The notes: a model not told the origin generated them from the sequence alone. A stretch of 64,000 nt of DNA from an uncultured Methanomethylovorans sp. (GCF_963678545.1 NZ_OY782870.1:248001-312000); one strand, 5' to 3'. Positions 9,395 through 18,791 are shown, counted from the first letter of the stretch. Numbers and translations: made by a program.

Positions 9395-9410
9395 AAAATT
9401 ATAAATAACT
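9395..9410 (-). promoter_or_regulatory. predicted TATA box of the Rieske/FTR operon
   Basis: On the minus strand the stretch reads AGTTATTTATAATTTT, an archaeal TATA element, 32-47 bp upstream of the first Rieske ATG. This predicts a short 5' leader of about 10 bases. Confidence 0.5.
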
Positions 9411-9579
9411 GTCGTGAATTACCACAGAAGGATACGATTACGGCAAAAAACTGCAGAGAATTGATCTTTATAAGAATATCTGATTCCTTTCAGGATACTT
9501 TACTGTAATAAAATTACTTTCAATATAACAAAGTATTTGTCATAAGATGTGGATTAAATTACTGATCAAATAGATGCTC

Positions 9580-9592
9580 ACATATATAAATA
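9580..9592 (+). promoter_or_regulatory. predicted TATA box of the subtilisin gene
   Basis: ACATATATAAATA lies 28-40 bp upstream of the protease ATG, which has no clear Shine-Dalgarno; the transcript is probably leaderless or nearly so. Confidence 0.5.
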
Positions 9593-9619
9593 AAGTTAAT
9601 ATATAATTATGTGATCTAG

Positions 9620-12600
9620 ATGCTTCGAAAGATAAATTTACTAATAATATTATTTATTTTGCTTTCATCTTTTGCTATGCCAACTAATGCAGCAGAAGAA
9701 AAGAATGATAAAATCCCGGTCCTGATCAACTTCAAAGGAAGAATTGATCCAACTATTTTAGAGGCAAATGTGCAATCATTGGAAGCTCAAGGAGGAGAAA
9801 TCAAATATGAATATACGATTGTCAATGCAGTAGCCGCTGAGCTTCCTCAAAAAGCAATTGATGCCCTGTCAAAGAACCCAAATATTGATTTCATTGAACC
9901 TGATTATGAAATTCAGCTAATGGAAGCTGATGACCTGGCCCAAGCAGATGAAATTCCGTGGGGGATCTCAAAAATTAATGCAATCAACGCTCAATATGCA
10001 GGATTTACCGGAAAAGGAATCAAGATTGCTGTTTTAGATACAGGTATTGATTACAATCATCCTGACCTTAAAGCAAATTATATTGGTGGCTATGATTTTG
10101 TTAATGCTGATAATTACCCGATGGATGACCATGGCCACGGAACCCATGTTGCTGGAACTATAGCTGCTCTTAGCAATGGTGTGGGCGTAATTGGTGCAGC
10201 TCCACAGGCACAATTATATGCTGTAAAGGTTGTTAGTAGTTCAGGTTCAGCTTCATATAGTAACCTCATAGCTGGAATCGATTGGGCAATTAACAACAAT
10301 GCTGATGTCATTACTATGAGCCTTGGAGGTACAGCGTTCTCTTCTACACTCCAGAACGCTTGTGATAATGCTTACAGCAAGGGGATCATACTGGTAGGAG
10401 CTGCTGGAAATTCCGGTAGTGCTGTGGTTTATCCTGCAGCTTACGATTCAGTAATAGCTGTTTCTGCAATTGATTCAACTGACACAATAACTTCATGGTC
10501 ATGTTACGGCTCTGAGATAGAACTCACTGCACCTGGCGTGAATATCAAGTCCACTACTCCCGGTGGTTTTTATGAATACATGAATGGTACAAGTATGGCC
10601 ACTCCGCACGTTACAGGAACTATAGCTTTAATGCTGAGCAGCAAAGTTGCAGGTACCAGTTATGACCTCAACAATAATGGGAAATGGGATCCGGCAGAAA
10701 TTCGTTCAAGGCTTCAAAGTACAGCAACAGACCTCGGTGCCTCTGGAAAAGATGACTATTATGGATATGGTGTTGTGAATGCGTATGCAGCTGTTAAAGG
10801 CCTTGTACCAATTGATGATAATCTGCCAGTTGCAAATGCCGGCGTTGATAAGACTGCAACTGTTGGTTCAGCTCTAAACTTTGATGGTAGTTCTTCTACT
10901 GATGACAAAGGGATAATATCTTACTCTTGGGATTTTGATGAATCAAATGGAATTACATCTGAAGCTACAACCATGAATGCTACGAAAACATATACTTCAG
11001 AAGGTACTTACACTGTAACTCTGACTGTCACAGACACAGCAGGACAGAAAGCAACAGACACGCTACAGGTAGTTATTAGCAGTCCAATCACTACGGTCTT
11101 ACATACGCCTACTTATGACAACAGACTGCGCTCGGACACTCCAACAACTGTACTTTCTACGACCAGTTATCTTGATATTGGAAAGAGTACAGCGATTGCC
11201 AGGGATATAATGATGTTTGATCTAAGCAGTTACAAGACAAACGATACAGTATCAAAGGCAACTCTGTCCTTGTATTGGTATTACCCTGCAGGTAAGACAC
11301 GAACTTCTGACACTGTAGTTGAAGTTTACAGGCCAATGAAATGGGATCCAAAGTATGTGAGCTGGAAATCAAATGCATCGGAAGCTCTCTGGAGTACGGC
11401 CGGTGGATGCTGGTATGATAAAAATGAAGTATCTCAGGGTACTACACCGTATGCAACCATTACCTTCCCAGCAAGCACAGTGCCAAGCAACAAATACTAT
11501 GATTTTGACGTCACACAACTCGTGCAGGAGTATGTAAGTGGCAAGTACAGGAATACTGGTTTCTTCCTGAAAGCTAAGACTGAGAGCGGGAACTATATAG
11601 CCTTATACAGCTCGGAATATTCAAACGCTGCAATGAAACCTAAATTGACTGTGACTATAGCATCTGGTTCAACTTCAGTAGATAATCCACCAATTGCAAA
11701 TGCTGGTGCTGATAAGACAGCAATTGTTGGAACAGCTGTAACCTTTGATGGCAGCTCTTCCACTGATGATAAAGGCATAGAATCTTATTCATGGGATTTT
11801 GATGCTTCAAATGGAATAACAGCTGATGCAACTACAAATACGGCTTCCAAAACATATACTGAAACAGGAAATTACACTGTGACTCTGACTGTTATAGATA
11901 CAGCAGGACAGAAAGCAACAGATACATTACAAATAGTTGTTATCAGTCCAACCAGTGAGACCTCATACACTCCTACTTATGACAACAGACTGCGTTCGGA
12001 TACTCCAACAACTGTGCTCTCCACGACCAATTATCTTGATATTGGAAAGAGTACAGCTATTGCCAGAGATGTGATGATATTCGACCTGAGCAGTTATAAG
12101 ATAACTGATACAATATCAAAGGCAACTCTATCCTTGTATTGGTATTATCCGGCAGGTAAGACTCGCACTTCTGATACTATAGTTGAAATATACAGGCCAG
12201 TCGAATGGGATCAAAAGTATGTAACTTGGAACTCGAGGACAGCAGGCATTTTGTGGAGTGCAGTGGGAGGAAACTGGTATGACAAAATTGCAGCATCACA
12301 GGGTACTACACCGTATTCATCGGTGATATTCCCTGCTGATATGGCACCTGATAACAAATATTATGATTTTGATGTCACACAGCTCGTACAAGAATATATA
12401 AGCGGGAAGTACAAGAACACTGGTTTCTTCATCAAGGCAAAAACAGAGAGTGGGAACTATATTTCATTTTATAGTTCAGAATATTCAAATGCAGCAATGA
12501 GACCAAAATTGACTGTGACTACAGCATCAGGTTCTATAGATAGATCTCCCGTACTTGCTCCAATTGGCAATAAGACAGCATATGTGAACTCACTGCTAAG

Positions 12601-13381
12601 TTTTACCTTATCAGCAACAGACCCCGATGGGGATAAAGTAACTTACTCTGCTACTGAATTGCCGACAGGAGCGAAACTGAATGCAACTACAGGAACGTTT
12701 ACATGGACTCCCACTGCTACAGGAAAATATAGTATAAAGTTTATTGCGACTGCTAATGGGCAAACAGATGATGAAAACATATGGATCACGGTAACAACTA
12801 CTGCTGAAAACACTGTACCTTATGTGCCGACTAATGACAATCAACTGCGTGAGTCTTCTCCAAGTTCTGTTCTTTCCAGTTCTAGCTATATCGACATTGG
12901 AAAGAGCACATATCGTTGCAGAGGTGTGATGATGTTTGACCTGAACAATTATAAGACCACAGACGAAATATCAAAAGCAACTCTGTCGTTGTATTGGTAT
13001 TATCCGGCAGGTAAGACGCGCACTTCTGATACAATAGTCGAAGTTTATAGACCCGTAGAATGGGATACAAAGTACGTAACCTGGAACTCAAGAGCATCAG
13101 GAACTTTGTGGAGTACAGCCGGTGGAAGTTGGTACGATAAGAATGCAGTATCCCAGGGTACTACACCTTATGCATCAGTGACATTCCCAGCTGGCACTGT
13201 TCCTGATAACAAATACTATGAGTTTGATGTCACTCAGCTAGTTAAGGAATATATTAGTGGGAAATACAGGAACACTGGCTTCTTCCTGAAAGCTAAGACT
13301 GAGAGTGAAAATTATATTGCATTCTACAGCTCGGACTATTCTAATGCTGTAATGAGACCAAAGTTAACTATAACAAGTTAA
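9620..13381 (+). CDS. secreted subtilisin-family serine protease with PKD and disaggregatase-type (DNRLRE) repeats
   Basis: 1253-residue exported S8 protease. Order: signal peptide (residues 1-24, ending TNAA), I9-type propeptide (~30-105), catalytic domain (~115-395), PKD domain (~403-492), DNRLRE repeat 1 (~496-690), PKD 2 (~695-780), DNRLRE 2 (~785-970), a cadherin/He_PIG-like Ig domain (~975-1065), DNRLRE 3 (~1070-1253). The triad is D140 (VLDTGID), H173 (DDHGHGTH) and S325 (GTSMATPH), with the oxyanion Asn in GAAGNSG, so it should be active. DNRLRE/disaggregatase-related repeats are typical of Methanosarcina surface proteins acting on or binding the methanochondroitin coat. No C-terminal membrane anchor is present. 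A terminator hairpin follows at 13399-13418. Confidence 0.95.
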   Translation: MLRKINLLIILFILLSSFAMPTNAAEEKNDKIPVLINFKGRIDPTILEANVQSLEAQGGEIKYEYTIVNAVAAELPQKAIDALSKNPNIDFIEPDYEIQLMEADDLAQADEIPWGISKINAINAQYAGFTGKGIKIAVLDTGIDYNHPDLKANYIGGYDFVNADNYPMDDHGHGTHVAGTIAALSNGVGVIGAAPQAQLYAVKVVSSSGSASYSNLIAGIDWAINNNADVITMSLGGTAFSSTLQNACDNAYSKGIILVGAAGNSGSAVVYPAAYDSVIAVSAIDSTDTITSWSCYGSEIELTAPGVNIKSTTPGGFYEYMNGTSMATPHVTGTIALMLSSKVAGTSYDLNNNGKWDPAEIRSRLQSTATDLGASGKDDYYGYGVVNAYAAVKGLVPIDDNLPVANAGVDKTATVGSALNFDGSSSTDDKGIISYSWDFDESNGITSEATTMNATKTYTSEGTYTVTLTVTDTAGQKATDTLQVVISSPITTVLHTPTYDNRLRSDTPTTVLSTTSYLDIGKSTAIARDIMMFDLSSYKTNDTVSKATLSLYWYYPAGKTRTSDTVVEVYRPMKWDPKYVSWKSNASEALWSTAGGCWYDKNEVSQGTTPYATITFPASTVPSNKYYDFDVTQLVQEYVSGKYRNTGFFLKAKTESGNYIALYSSEYSNAAMKPKLTVTIASGSTSVDNPPIANAGADKTAIVGTAVTFDGSSSTDDKGIESYSWDFDASNGITADATTNTASKTYTETGNYTVTLTVIDTAGQKATDTLQIVVISPTSETSYTPTYDNRLRSDTPTTVLSTTNYLDIGKSTAIARDVMIFDLSSYKITDTISKATLSLYWYYPAGKTRTSDTIVEIYRPVEWDQKYVTWNSRTAGILWSAVGGNWYDKIAASQGTTPYSSVIFPADMAPDNKYYDFDVTQLVQEYISGKYKNTGFFIKAKTESGNYISFYSSEYSNAAMRPKLTVTTASGSIDRSPVLAPIGNKTAYVNSLLSFTLSATDPDGDKVTYSATELPTGAKLNATTGTFTWTPTATGKYSIKFIATANGQTDDENIWITVTTTAENTVPYVPTNDNQLRESSPSSVLSSSSYIDIGKSTYRCRGVMMFDLNNYKTTDEISKATLSLYWYYPAGKTRTSDTIVEVYRPVEWDTKYVTWNSRASGTLWSTAGGSWYDKNAVSQGTTPYASVTFPAGTVPDNKYYEFDVTQLVKEYISGKYRNTGFFLKAKTESENYIAFYSSDYSNAVMRPKLTITS
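11104..13378 (+). repeat. three tandem ~195-residue DNRLRE repeats (with two PKD copies) inside the protease gene
   Basis: Repeat units begin at about 11104, 11968 and 12826. Each contains DIGKST, LSLYWYYPAGKTRTSDT, WDxKYVxW, QGTTPY, KYYxFDVTQLVxEYxSGKYxNTGFF and KAKTES blocks in the same order. The nucleotide sequence is also closely similar between copies, which suggests recent duplication or gene conversion. Confidence 0.9.
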
Positions 13382-13398
13382 CTAGAGAGAAATAATAT

Positions 13399-13418
13399 GA
13401 GCGAACTGAAATTCGCTC
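13399..13418 (+). terminator. terminator hairpin after the protease
   Basis: GAGCGAA (13399-13405), loop CTGAAA, TTCGCTC (13412-13418), followed by a T-rich stretch ACATTTTTAACC. Confidence 0.6.
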
Positions 13419-13466
13419 TACTTACATTTTTAACCTTATGAGATTTTCGATTAACCTACCTCAGAA

Positions 13467-14093
13467 ATTGTCGTTTGGATAACCTCTACTTTCGCATTAA
13501 TAGTAGCTACTGTATTAATTTCAATATATTTGAAACTCAATAGTTACTATGAATTAATAGGATATGAAGGGTTAAAATATTTTAAAAATTCATTCATTTC
13601 CCTAGTATTCTCTTTCTTATTGATGTATCTACTGGGTATATCAGAGGAAATGAAAAAAGATAATATTGATGCTGAGATTATATTAGTAGATTTACTCGCA
13701 GTGAGTATTATATGGTTTTTGTACAATTATGTAATGACTTTCTTTTTTGAAGAATTTAGACAAAAACATCATAAAATATATGAAATTTTGGAAAACAGAA
13801 AACAAGTATTATTATTTGTGATTTTATTTGGACTTATAGCATCACCTCTAATTTCAATACCGATCCTATTTTTCCCGTTGTTTTTCTTCTATACAATATA
13901 TAAGAAAACACGGCAAAGCTCTAAAGTATTAAAGTATTTTACTGTATACAATTTACTGATATTATCTTACACTATAAATTTGATTCAACTAATAGGATTC
14001 GAGTTGTATCAAAGTGTTTTCATTGATATTGTAATATTTTGTTTTCAGATGACACTATACATAATAATATGGAGAGAGGTCAATATTCAATGA
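13467..14093 (+). CDS. multi-pass membrane protein of unknown function
   Basis: Not recognised. The first ATG/GTG/TTG is the TTG at 13530 (187 aa), but the open frame reaches back to 13455 and the extra residues form a convincing membrane helix (IVVWITSTFALIVATVLISIYL), so I place the start near the ATT at 13467 (208 aa). In all about six hydrophobic segments are visible, including ones around SLVFSFLLMYLLGI, LLAVSIIWFLYNYVMTFFF and VLLFVILFGLIASPLISIPILFF. There is no Shine-Dalgarno, and a T-rich TATA-like stretch lies near 13425, consistent with leaderless initiation. The stop overlaps the next gene's ATG by 4 bp. The gene is strongly A+T-rich compared with the nif and housekeeping genes. 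Confidence 0.65.
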   Translation: MVVWITSTFALIVATVLISIYLKLNSYYELIGYEGLKYFKNSFISLVFSFLLMYLLGISEEMKKDNIDAEIILVDLLAVSIIWFLYNYVMTFFFEEFRQKHHKIYEILENRKQVLLFVILFGLIASPLISIPILFFPLFFFYTIYKKTRQSSKVLKYFTVYNLLILSYTINLIQLIGFELYQSVFIDIVIFCFQMTLYIIIWREVNIQ

Positions 14094-14359
14094 AAAAAAG
14101 AGAAAGGCTGGAGATAATATACGATATATTATACCTAATTAGCAGCAATGGCAATCTAATTAGGCCAACGCCTCTCCTAAGAAAATCGAATCTTTCTTCA
14201 AGCCAATTTGATAATTACATAACAGAACTAATTGAAAAAGGATTTGTAGAGATCCATACTGTTGAGTATAAACAAAATTATAGGCTTAAGAAAAAAGGGT
14301 TTGAATATCTGCAGAAATACAGAGTTATATTAAAGATTATAGAAGATTTTAACCTTTGA
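14090..14359 (+). CDS. winged-helix (ArnR/PadR-like) DNA-binding protein
   Basis: 89-residue protein starting at the ATG at 14090 (MKKRERLEIIYDILYLI), which overlaps the upstream membrane protein stop (ATGA). The layout helix-helix-wing is visible: RLEIIYDILYLISSNG, TPLLRKSNLSSSQFDNYITELIEKGFVEI, then a wing YKQNYRLKKKGFEYLQKY. This is the compact archaeal winged-helix form used as a repressor. Coupling to the membrane protein suggests that the latter controls or anchors it. The target is not readable. Confidence 0.75.
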   Translation: MKKRERLEIIYDILYLISSNGNLIRPTPLLRKSNLSSSQFDNYITELIEKGFVEIHTVEYKQNYRLKKKGFEYLQKYRVILKIIEDFNL

Positions 14360-14396
14360 AAGGTATAAGGGTCTATATTGATACGTCAATAAAAAA

Positions 14397-15380
14397 TTAA
14401 TAGTAACTGGAAGGTGTTTCCTTCCAGTTGTCGGGTGCATTTCCGGTTTGGGACATTACATCAACGAAATATTCGTCATTGTAATAATACCAGAGTTGTA
14501 TGACAGGATATGACTCCGTGGTGAACTGGTAGTAATCGCCATTGTATTCATCTCCTGCTACCACTTCATCTTCTTCCTCATCATAGTAAGGACCCATAGT
14601 AGCATCCAGAGGGAACCATTCTCCATCCTCATAAACCTCTACCCAGGCATGGCCACCAGTAACTCCATCAAAGTTGACATATCCAAGAGCAACTCTCACC
14701 GAACTTTCATTATACTCTCCTGAAGCTATCAATAACGAAGCTAAAGTGTTTGCCTGCTCCTCACAGTCGCCGACTATAGTTCCAGAAACAGGGTTAGAAG
14801 AATAATCTGGTGTTTCATTTAGGAACTCTGCAGGATATAACCATGCTTCATCTTCACCATTTAACAGTGAATCTGAAACCCATACCCAGGAAAGGGCTGC
14901 TTCATATATGTCATACTTATCCTCAAGATCATTATCTTCAAGGTACTCAAGTAGTGTTTCATTATCTGGTGTTACATACATCTGGAAATGATAATCAGCA
15001 TCTGATAGTACTGTGTTACCTTGCAGGAACCGATTAAGTTCATCCCTGCTCTGCATATCCTTAACAAACTGTGATCTATCAGCAAATAACTGCTGTTGAT
15101 CGTTCTGGAAAGAAGGTTGCTGTACCGTTCTCTGAGGACTTTGCATCATTCTTGCCGGAGATCCAGGAGAGGGGGAATTTCCAGAAGGCATTTCTCTTGT
15201 ACCCCTTGTATCACCGCTTATAAATACTCTACCGTTAGTAAAAGATGCAGCCTGTGTATCATTAAGGGAAATAGACTGTATGTTCTCCACATTCTGTTCT
15301 TGCTGTTCATTTGAAAAAGCATTCGCATACCCTATTACAAGGGCACAAAATATTATACTGTATAGTAATAGCCTCTTCAT
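14397..15380 (-). CDS. exported transglutaminase-like cysteine protease-fold protein
   Basis: 327 aa from the ATG at 15380 (AAGGAG 10 bp upstream; a GTG at 15389 overlaps that site). It begins with a signal peptide (KRLLLYSIIFCALVIGYANA), then a Gln/Ser/Pro-rich linker (~30-110), then a transglutaminase-like core. The catalytic triad is visible: Cys in GDCEEQANTLASLL, His in GGHAWVEVY, Asp in PLDATMG. Members cleave or crosslink amide bonds in surface proteins. It is the last gene of the ABC exporter operon (51 bp after the permease), so it may process or mount the exported product. Confidence 0.85.
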   Translation of the reverse strand: MKRLLLYSIIFCALVIGYANAFSNEQQEQNVENIQSISLNDTQAASFTNGRVFISGDTRGTREMPSGNSPSPGSPARMMQSPQRTVQQPSFQNDQQQLFADRSQFVKDMQSRDELNRFLQGNTVLSDADYHFQMYVTPDNETLLEYLEDNDLEDKYDIYEAALSWVWVSDSLLNGEDEAWLYPAEFLNETPDYSSNPVSGTIVGDCEEQANTLASLLIASGEYNESSVRVALGYVNFDGVTGGHAWVEVYEDGEWFPLDATMGPYYDEEEDEVVAGDEYNGDYYQFTTESYPVIQLWYYYNDEYFVDVMSQTGNAPDNWKETPSSYY

Positions 15381-15431
15381 TTGATCCACTCCTTGAATTT
15401 TAAAATTTCAAGATATTAAAAAGAGGTATGA

Positions 15432-16676
15432 TTACTCATACCTCAAAGCATCTACAGGTTTCATTTTTGATGCCTGGAATGCAGGTACAACACCTGAGAT
15501 CACACCCACGGCCACTGCGACAGAAAGCCCAAAAGCAGTAAGATAAGGGGACAAACTTATTGAAACAGAGCCGCCCATCATCTGCATTCCCAAAAGTGGG
15601 AACAAAGCAGTAACCAAGGAACCGACAATTACACCGAGTACCCCCCCTACAAAGCCTACAAGTGCAGAGTTCATCATGAATATCATAAGGATATCCTTAT
15701 TAGTTGCACCGATAGCTTTCATAGTACCGATCTCCCTTGTCTTTTCCATCACAGAAGTGAACATTGTGTTGGCAATTCCCACAGCACCTACTACGAGAGA
15801 TACTCCTGCAATAGCAGCTAGGAACAAGGTCATGGAAGACATCATTTCTGAAGCTGTTTCCACCATAGATGCAGACGTGCTGACAGAGAAGTCCTGGTCT
15901 TTTTCCGTCACATGACGAGAAAGCCGGAGCTTATCTTCTATGTCAGACGAAACGTTCTCAGCAATGTCCATACTTTCAGCCTTGACAATGATAGTATCGA
16001 ATATATCAGGTTCTGCATCATCTATGAGAGTAACAGCTGAATCAATAGGCATGATAATAGAGTTATCACCACTGCCTCCTTCGGATTCCAGTATGCCGAC
16101 CACACGGACAGACTTACCGCCTATAGTCAGTACCTGGTTAAGTCCTACTTCATTGTCAAATACATCCTCTGCAACACCACTTCCTATGACGGCAACATAG
16201 TTATCAGAAGGTTCCAGTAATCTTCCTGACGCTGCTGTTTCTGTGGTAGCATACTGCCATACCTGAGGATCCACACCTGTGACACTAAGCTCTGATTCTT
16301 CTCCCAGGAAATAGACATCTACTTTACCTGAGATCTGACCATACATGTATTTTATACCATCTACAGATTTGAGAGCCATGATATCTTTTTTAGTTAGGTT
16401 TGTGTCCTCTGAAGATGAGGATCCACCGCCATCTCCACCGCCACCACCAGGCCCCATTGCCATCATAGCTCTTGAAGAGCCCGGGGAAATGGTAATGGCT
16501 GTAAGATCCATTTGAGAGAGACTTTCTTCCATGCTCGTTTGCATATTCTCACTCAGGGACATGATACCGACAACAGCACCTACACCTATGACTATACCAA
16601 TAATGGTGAGCCAGCTGCGTATTTTGCTATGCAGCAGGATGGAAAGAGCCATTTTGAGATAGTTGCTGTTCCTCAT
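15432..16676 (-). CDS. MacB/FtsX-type ABC transporter permease
   Basis: 414 aa. N-terminal transmembrane helix (residues ~18-40, IRSWLTIIGIVIGVGAVVGIMSL), a long extracytoplasmic MacB periplasmic core-like domain (~45-280) with a Gly/Ser-rich insertion (~70-90), then three C-terminal helices with the FtsX pattern (MTLFLAAIAGVSLVVGAVGIANTM; REIGTMKAIGATNKDI). The family couples ATP hydrolysis to mechanical work outside the membrane, not to classical transport. It follows the COG1361-like gene by 2 bp and works with the ATPase at 18042-18779. Confidence 0.93.
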   Translation of the reverse strand: MRNSNYLKMALSILLHSKIRSWLTIIGIVIGVGAVVGIMSLSENMQTSMEESLSQMDLTAITISPGSSRAMMAMGPGGGGGDGGGSSSSEDTNLTKKDIMALKSVDGIKYMYGQISGKVDVYFLGEESELSVTGVDPQVWQYATTETAASGRLLEPSDNYVAVIGSGVAEDVFDNEVGLNQVLTIGGKSVRVVGILESEGGSGDNSIIMPIDSAVTLIDDAEPDIFDTIIVKAESMDIAENVSSDIEDKLRLSRHVTEKDQDFSVSTSASMVETASEMMSSMTLFLAAIAGVSLVVGAVGIANTMFTSVMEKTREIGTMKAIGATNKDILMIFMMNSALVGFVGGVLGVIVGSLVTALFPLLGMQMMGGSVSISLSPYLTAFGLSVAVAVGVISGVVPAFQASKMKPVDALRYE

Positions 16677-16678
16677 CG

Positions 16679-18031
16679 TTAATTACCTTCTTTCTTTTTT
16701 CCGTGGTGTGAGAGTGATCCCAATTTTGTACCCAGTTTCTGAACTACAGCGGGGTTCTCACCATACTTTCTCCTGTGATACACAACATATCCTGATGCAA
16801 GAACTACTGCTACAAGAGCGATGTATGTATAGGTTGAGCTAGAAGAACTTTGGCCTGGAGCGCCACCTGAACCCGCTGTTGCAGTCGTTAAACTAGTTGA
16901 TTGGGAGATTGGAACAGATTTTTCTACAGTATTCCTCTGCCCTGCGGCATCAGTGTACTCAATCAAAACATTGAGATCATCGCTGGCAGTTGAATTTGTT
17001 GACGAAGCTGAAGCAGTTCCACCTGGTGCACCGCTGGGAGCACCTGGAATGCCTCCTGCTGCCTGCTGAGATACCGTGAAAGAAGCAATTGTATAGTCTC
17101 CCTTCTCCAAGTTACCTACAATTGTAGATGAACTACCTGATACAGTATACCCATCCTGCTCCGGAATTGAAACTTTTACAGAATATGCCTCATTGTTTCC
17201 GATATTAGCAATTGAGAATGACATTTCCCCATCAGAATTATCGGAGAATGCAACATCGAAATCAGTTCCTCCACCTACAAACAAACCTGCGGTGGTTGAA
17301 ATTGTGCTTACATTAGAGTTATAGTCCTCAACCTCTAGATTAATATCCAGCTGGTAAAGACCTGGATCTGCATTCACATCTGCCATTACTATATAGCTGA
17401 CAGTCACAGATTGATTGGCAGCAAGATAACGAATGTATTTGGTATTATCAGAGTACACTGGCAAGATAGTTCCAGTAGGATCTTCCCATGATATCTGCAT
17501 ATTCTTCAAAGGTGAACTCCCAGTATTTGTAACCACGAAATCAAGCTGTTCCTCAGTGGCAAAATCTATACTGGACTTACTTATTGTCACGACTTGAGCG
17601 TATTCCTTGCCTCTTACTTCAATATCCAACGTAGTTGTTTTGGTAGCACCGCTTGAATCTGTAGTTACTACATCAAGCTCATATGTACCTTCTGGAACAT
17701 CAGCATCTACTTTCAGCTTCAATTTTACCGTTGCTGCGTCACTGGCATCCTGTCTGGCATTGAGATAGGAGATTGTTTTAGTCAATGATTCGCCATCTAC
17801 CTGTGAAAACGGATATTCAGGCTGTGCAGTCATAACTATGTTCTTAAGATCCTCGTTTCCAAAGTTCTGTACACTCAGAGTCAGTTCAACTGTTTCGCCT
17901 GGTCTTGCAGGGTTTGGAGTCTGGCTTATAACGTCAACACTAATCCCAGTTGCATCCACATAATCGCTTGCAGCAGCAGCATGTGCGATGGGAGATAATA
18001 TTAAAAGTATGAATATCAAAAGTCTCTTCAT
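16679..18031 (-). CDS. secreted COG1361/NEW3-like surface protein with C-terminal anchor
   Basis: 450 aa from the ATG at 18031 (AAGGTGA about 6 bp upstream; a GTG at 18040 is less likely). Signal peptide (KRLLIFILLILSPIAHAAAA), then about three Ig-like CARDB/NEW3 repeats (ARPGETVELTLSVQNFGNEDL; FVVTNTGSSPLKNM; SFSIANIGNNEAYSV), a Ser/Gly/Pro linker, a C-terminal membrane helix (YTYIALVAVVLASGYVVYH) and a short basic tail. COG1361 proteins are annotated as S-layer-related. Its place between ATPase and permease is recurrent in Methanosarcinales and suggests an accessory subunit of the MacB-like machine (inference). Confidence 0.85.
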   Translation of the reverse strand: MKRLLIFILLILSPIAHAAAASDYVDATGISVDVISQTPNPARPGETVELTLSVQNFGNEDLKNIVMTAQPEYPFSQVDGESLTKTISYLNARQDASDAATVKLKLKVDADVPEGTYELDVVTTDSSGATKTTTLDIEVRGKEYAQVVTISKSSIDFATEEQLDFVVTNTGSSPLKNMQISWEDPTGTILPVYSDNTKYIRYLAANQSVTVSYIVMADVNADPGLYQLDINLEVEDYNSNVSTISTTAGLFVGGGTDFDVAFSDNSDGEMSFSIANIGNNEAYSVKVSIPEQDGYTVSGSSSTIVGNLEKGDYTIASFTVSQQAAGGIPGAPSGAPGGTASASSTNSTASDDLNVLIEYTDAAGQRNTVEKSVPISQSTSLTTATAGSGGAPGQSSSSSTYTYIALVAVVLASGYVVYHRRKYGENPAVVQKLGTKLGSLSHHGKKKEGN

Positions 18032-18041
18032 TCTAGTCACC

Positions 18042-18779
18042 TTAATTGTTTTTTCTTTCTTCTATTGATTCTACTAGTCCATCTCTGATGTGAACAACTC
18101 TTTCAGCATATCTAACAAGAGTAACATCGTGTGTCACAATGATAATAGTCTTTCCTTCTTTCTTGTTGAGGTCATACAGAAAATCAAGAATATATGTTCC
18201 TGTTTTGCTGTCAAGGTTACCTGTAGGTTCATCTGCCAGTATAATATCAGGATCAACGGCCAAAGATCTGGCAATAGCAACTCTTTGCCTCTGACCACCT
18301 GATAGTTGGGATGGCAGATTACGGGCTTTTTCTGAAAGTCCCACAAGACTCAATAGCTCAGTGGCTTTCTTTTTCGCAATAGAAGGAGTAGCATCCTGAA
18401 ACTCGAGAGGGAGCATTACATTTTCAAGAGTGTTCAGAGTAGGGATTAGATTGAACTGCTGGAAAATGAAACCTATCATTTGCCCTCTTATAGTTGCCAG
18501 TTCAGATTCACCTAGGTGAGAGATGTCTTTTCCGTTGAGAAAAACAGTACCTTTACTTGGTATATCAAGGCAACCCAGTAGGTTCATCAAAGTACTTTTC
18601 CCGCTACCGCTTGGACCCAGTATGACCACAAACTCGCCTTTAGATATATGTAGGTCTATACCCTTCAAAGCAGCGAATTCAGTCTCACCCATCTGATAGA
18701 TCTTCCAGACGTCATTCAGTTTAAGGAGGATAGATGGAGTAGTATCCTTATTCGAACCTTCAGCAAAATTATCAAACAT
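18042..18779 (-). CDS. MacB/LolD-type ABC transporter ATPase
   Basis: 245 aa. Walker A GPSGSGKST, Q-loop GFIFQQFNLIPTL, signature LSGGQRQRVAIARSL, Walker B ILADEPTGNLDS and the H-loop IVTHD are all present. The family energises FtsX-fold permeases. The start has AAGGAGA 7-8 bp upstream. Preceded by a 46-codon reading frame and followed by the COG1361-like and permease genes, forming one minus-strand operon. Confidence 0.95.
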   Translation of the reverse strand: MFDNFAEGSNKDTTPSILLKLNDVWKIYQMGETEFAALKGIDLHISKGEFVVILGPSGSGKSTLMNLLGCLDIPSKGTVFLNGKDISHLGESELATIRGQMIGFIFQQFNLIPTLNTLENVMLPLEFQDATPSIAKKKATELLSLVGLSEKARNLPSQLSGGQRQRVAIARSLAVDPDIILADEPTGNLDSKTGTYILDFLYDLNKKEGKTIIIVTHDVTLVRYAERVVHIRDGLVESIEERKNN

Positions 18780-18791
18780 TAGATGGTCTCC

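Noticed and set aside
11104..13378. Possible CRISPR or transposon repeat signal
   Set aside because: The repeats are ~580-bp coding repeats in frame within one protease gene, without spacers or inverted ends. No other array-like or IS-like pattern was seen in the window.
13398..13442. Small frame MSELKFALLTFLTL after the protease
   Set aside because: It coincides with the terminator hairpin and has no ribosome site.
14376..14391. TATTGA-TACG-TCAATA hairpin between the winged-helix and transglutaminase genes
   Set aside because: The 6-bp A/T-rich stem is weak and could arise by chance in this composition; I do not call it a terminator.
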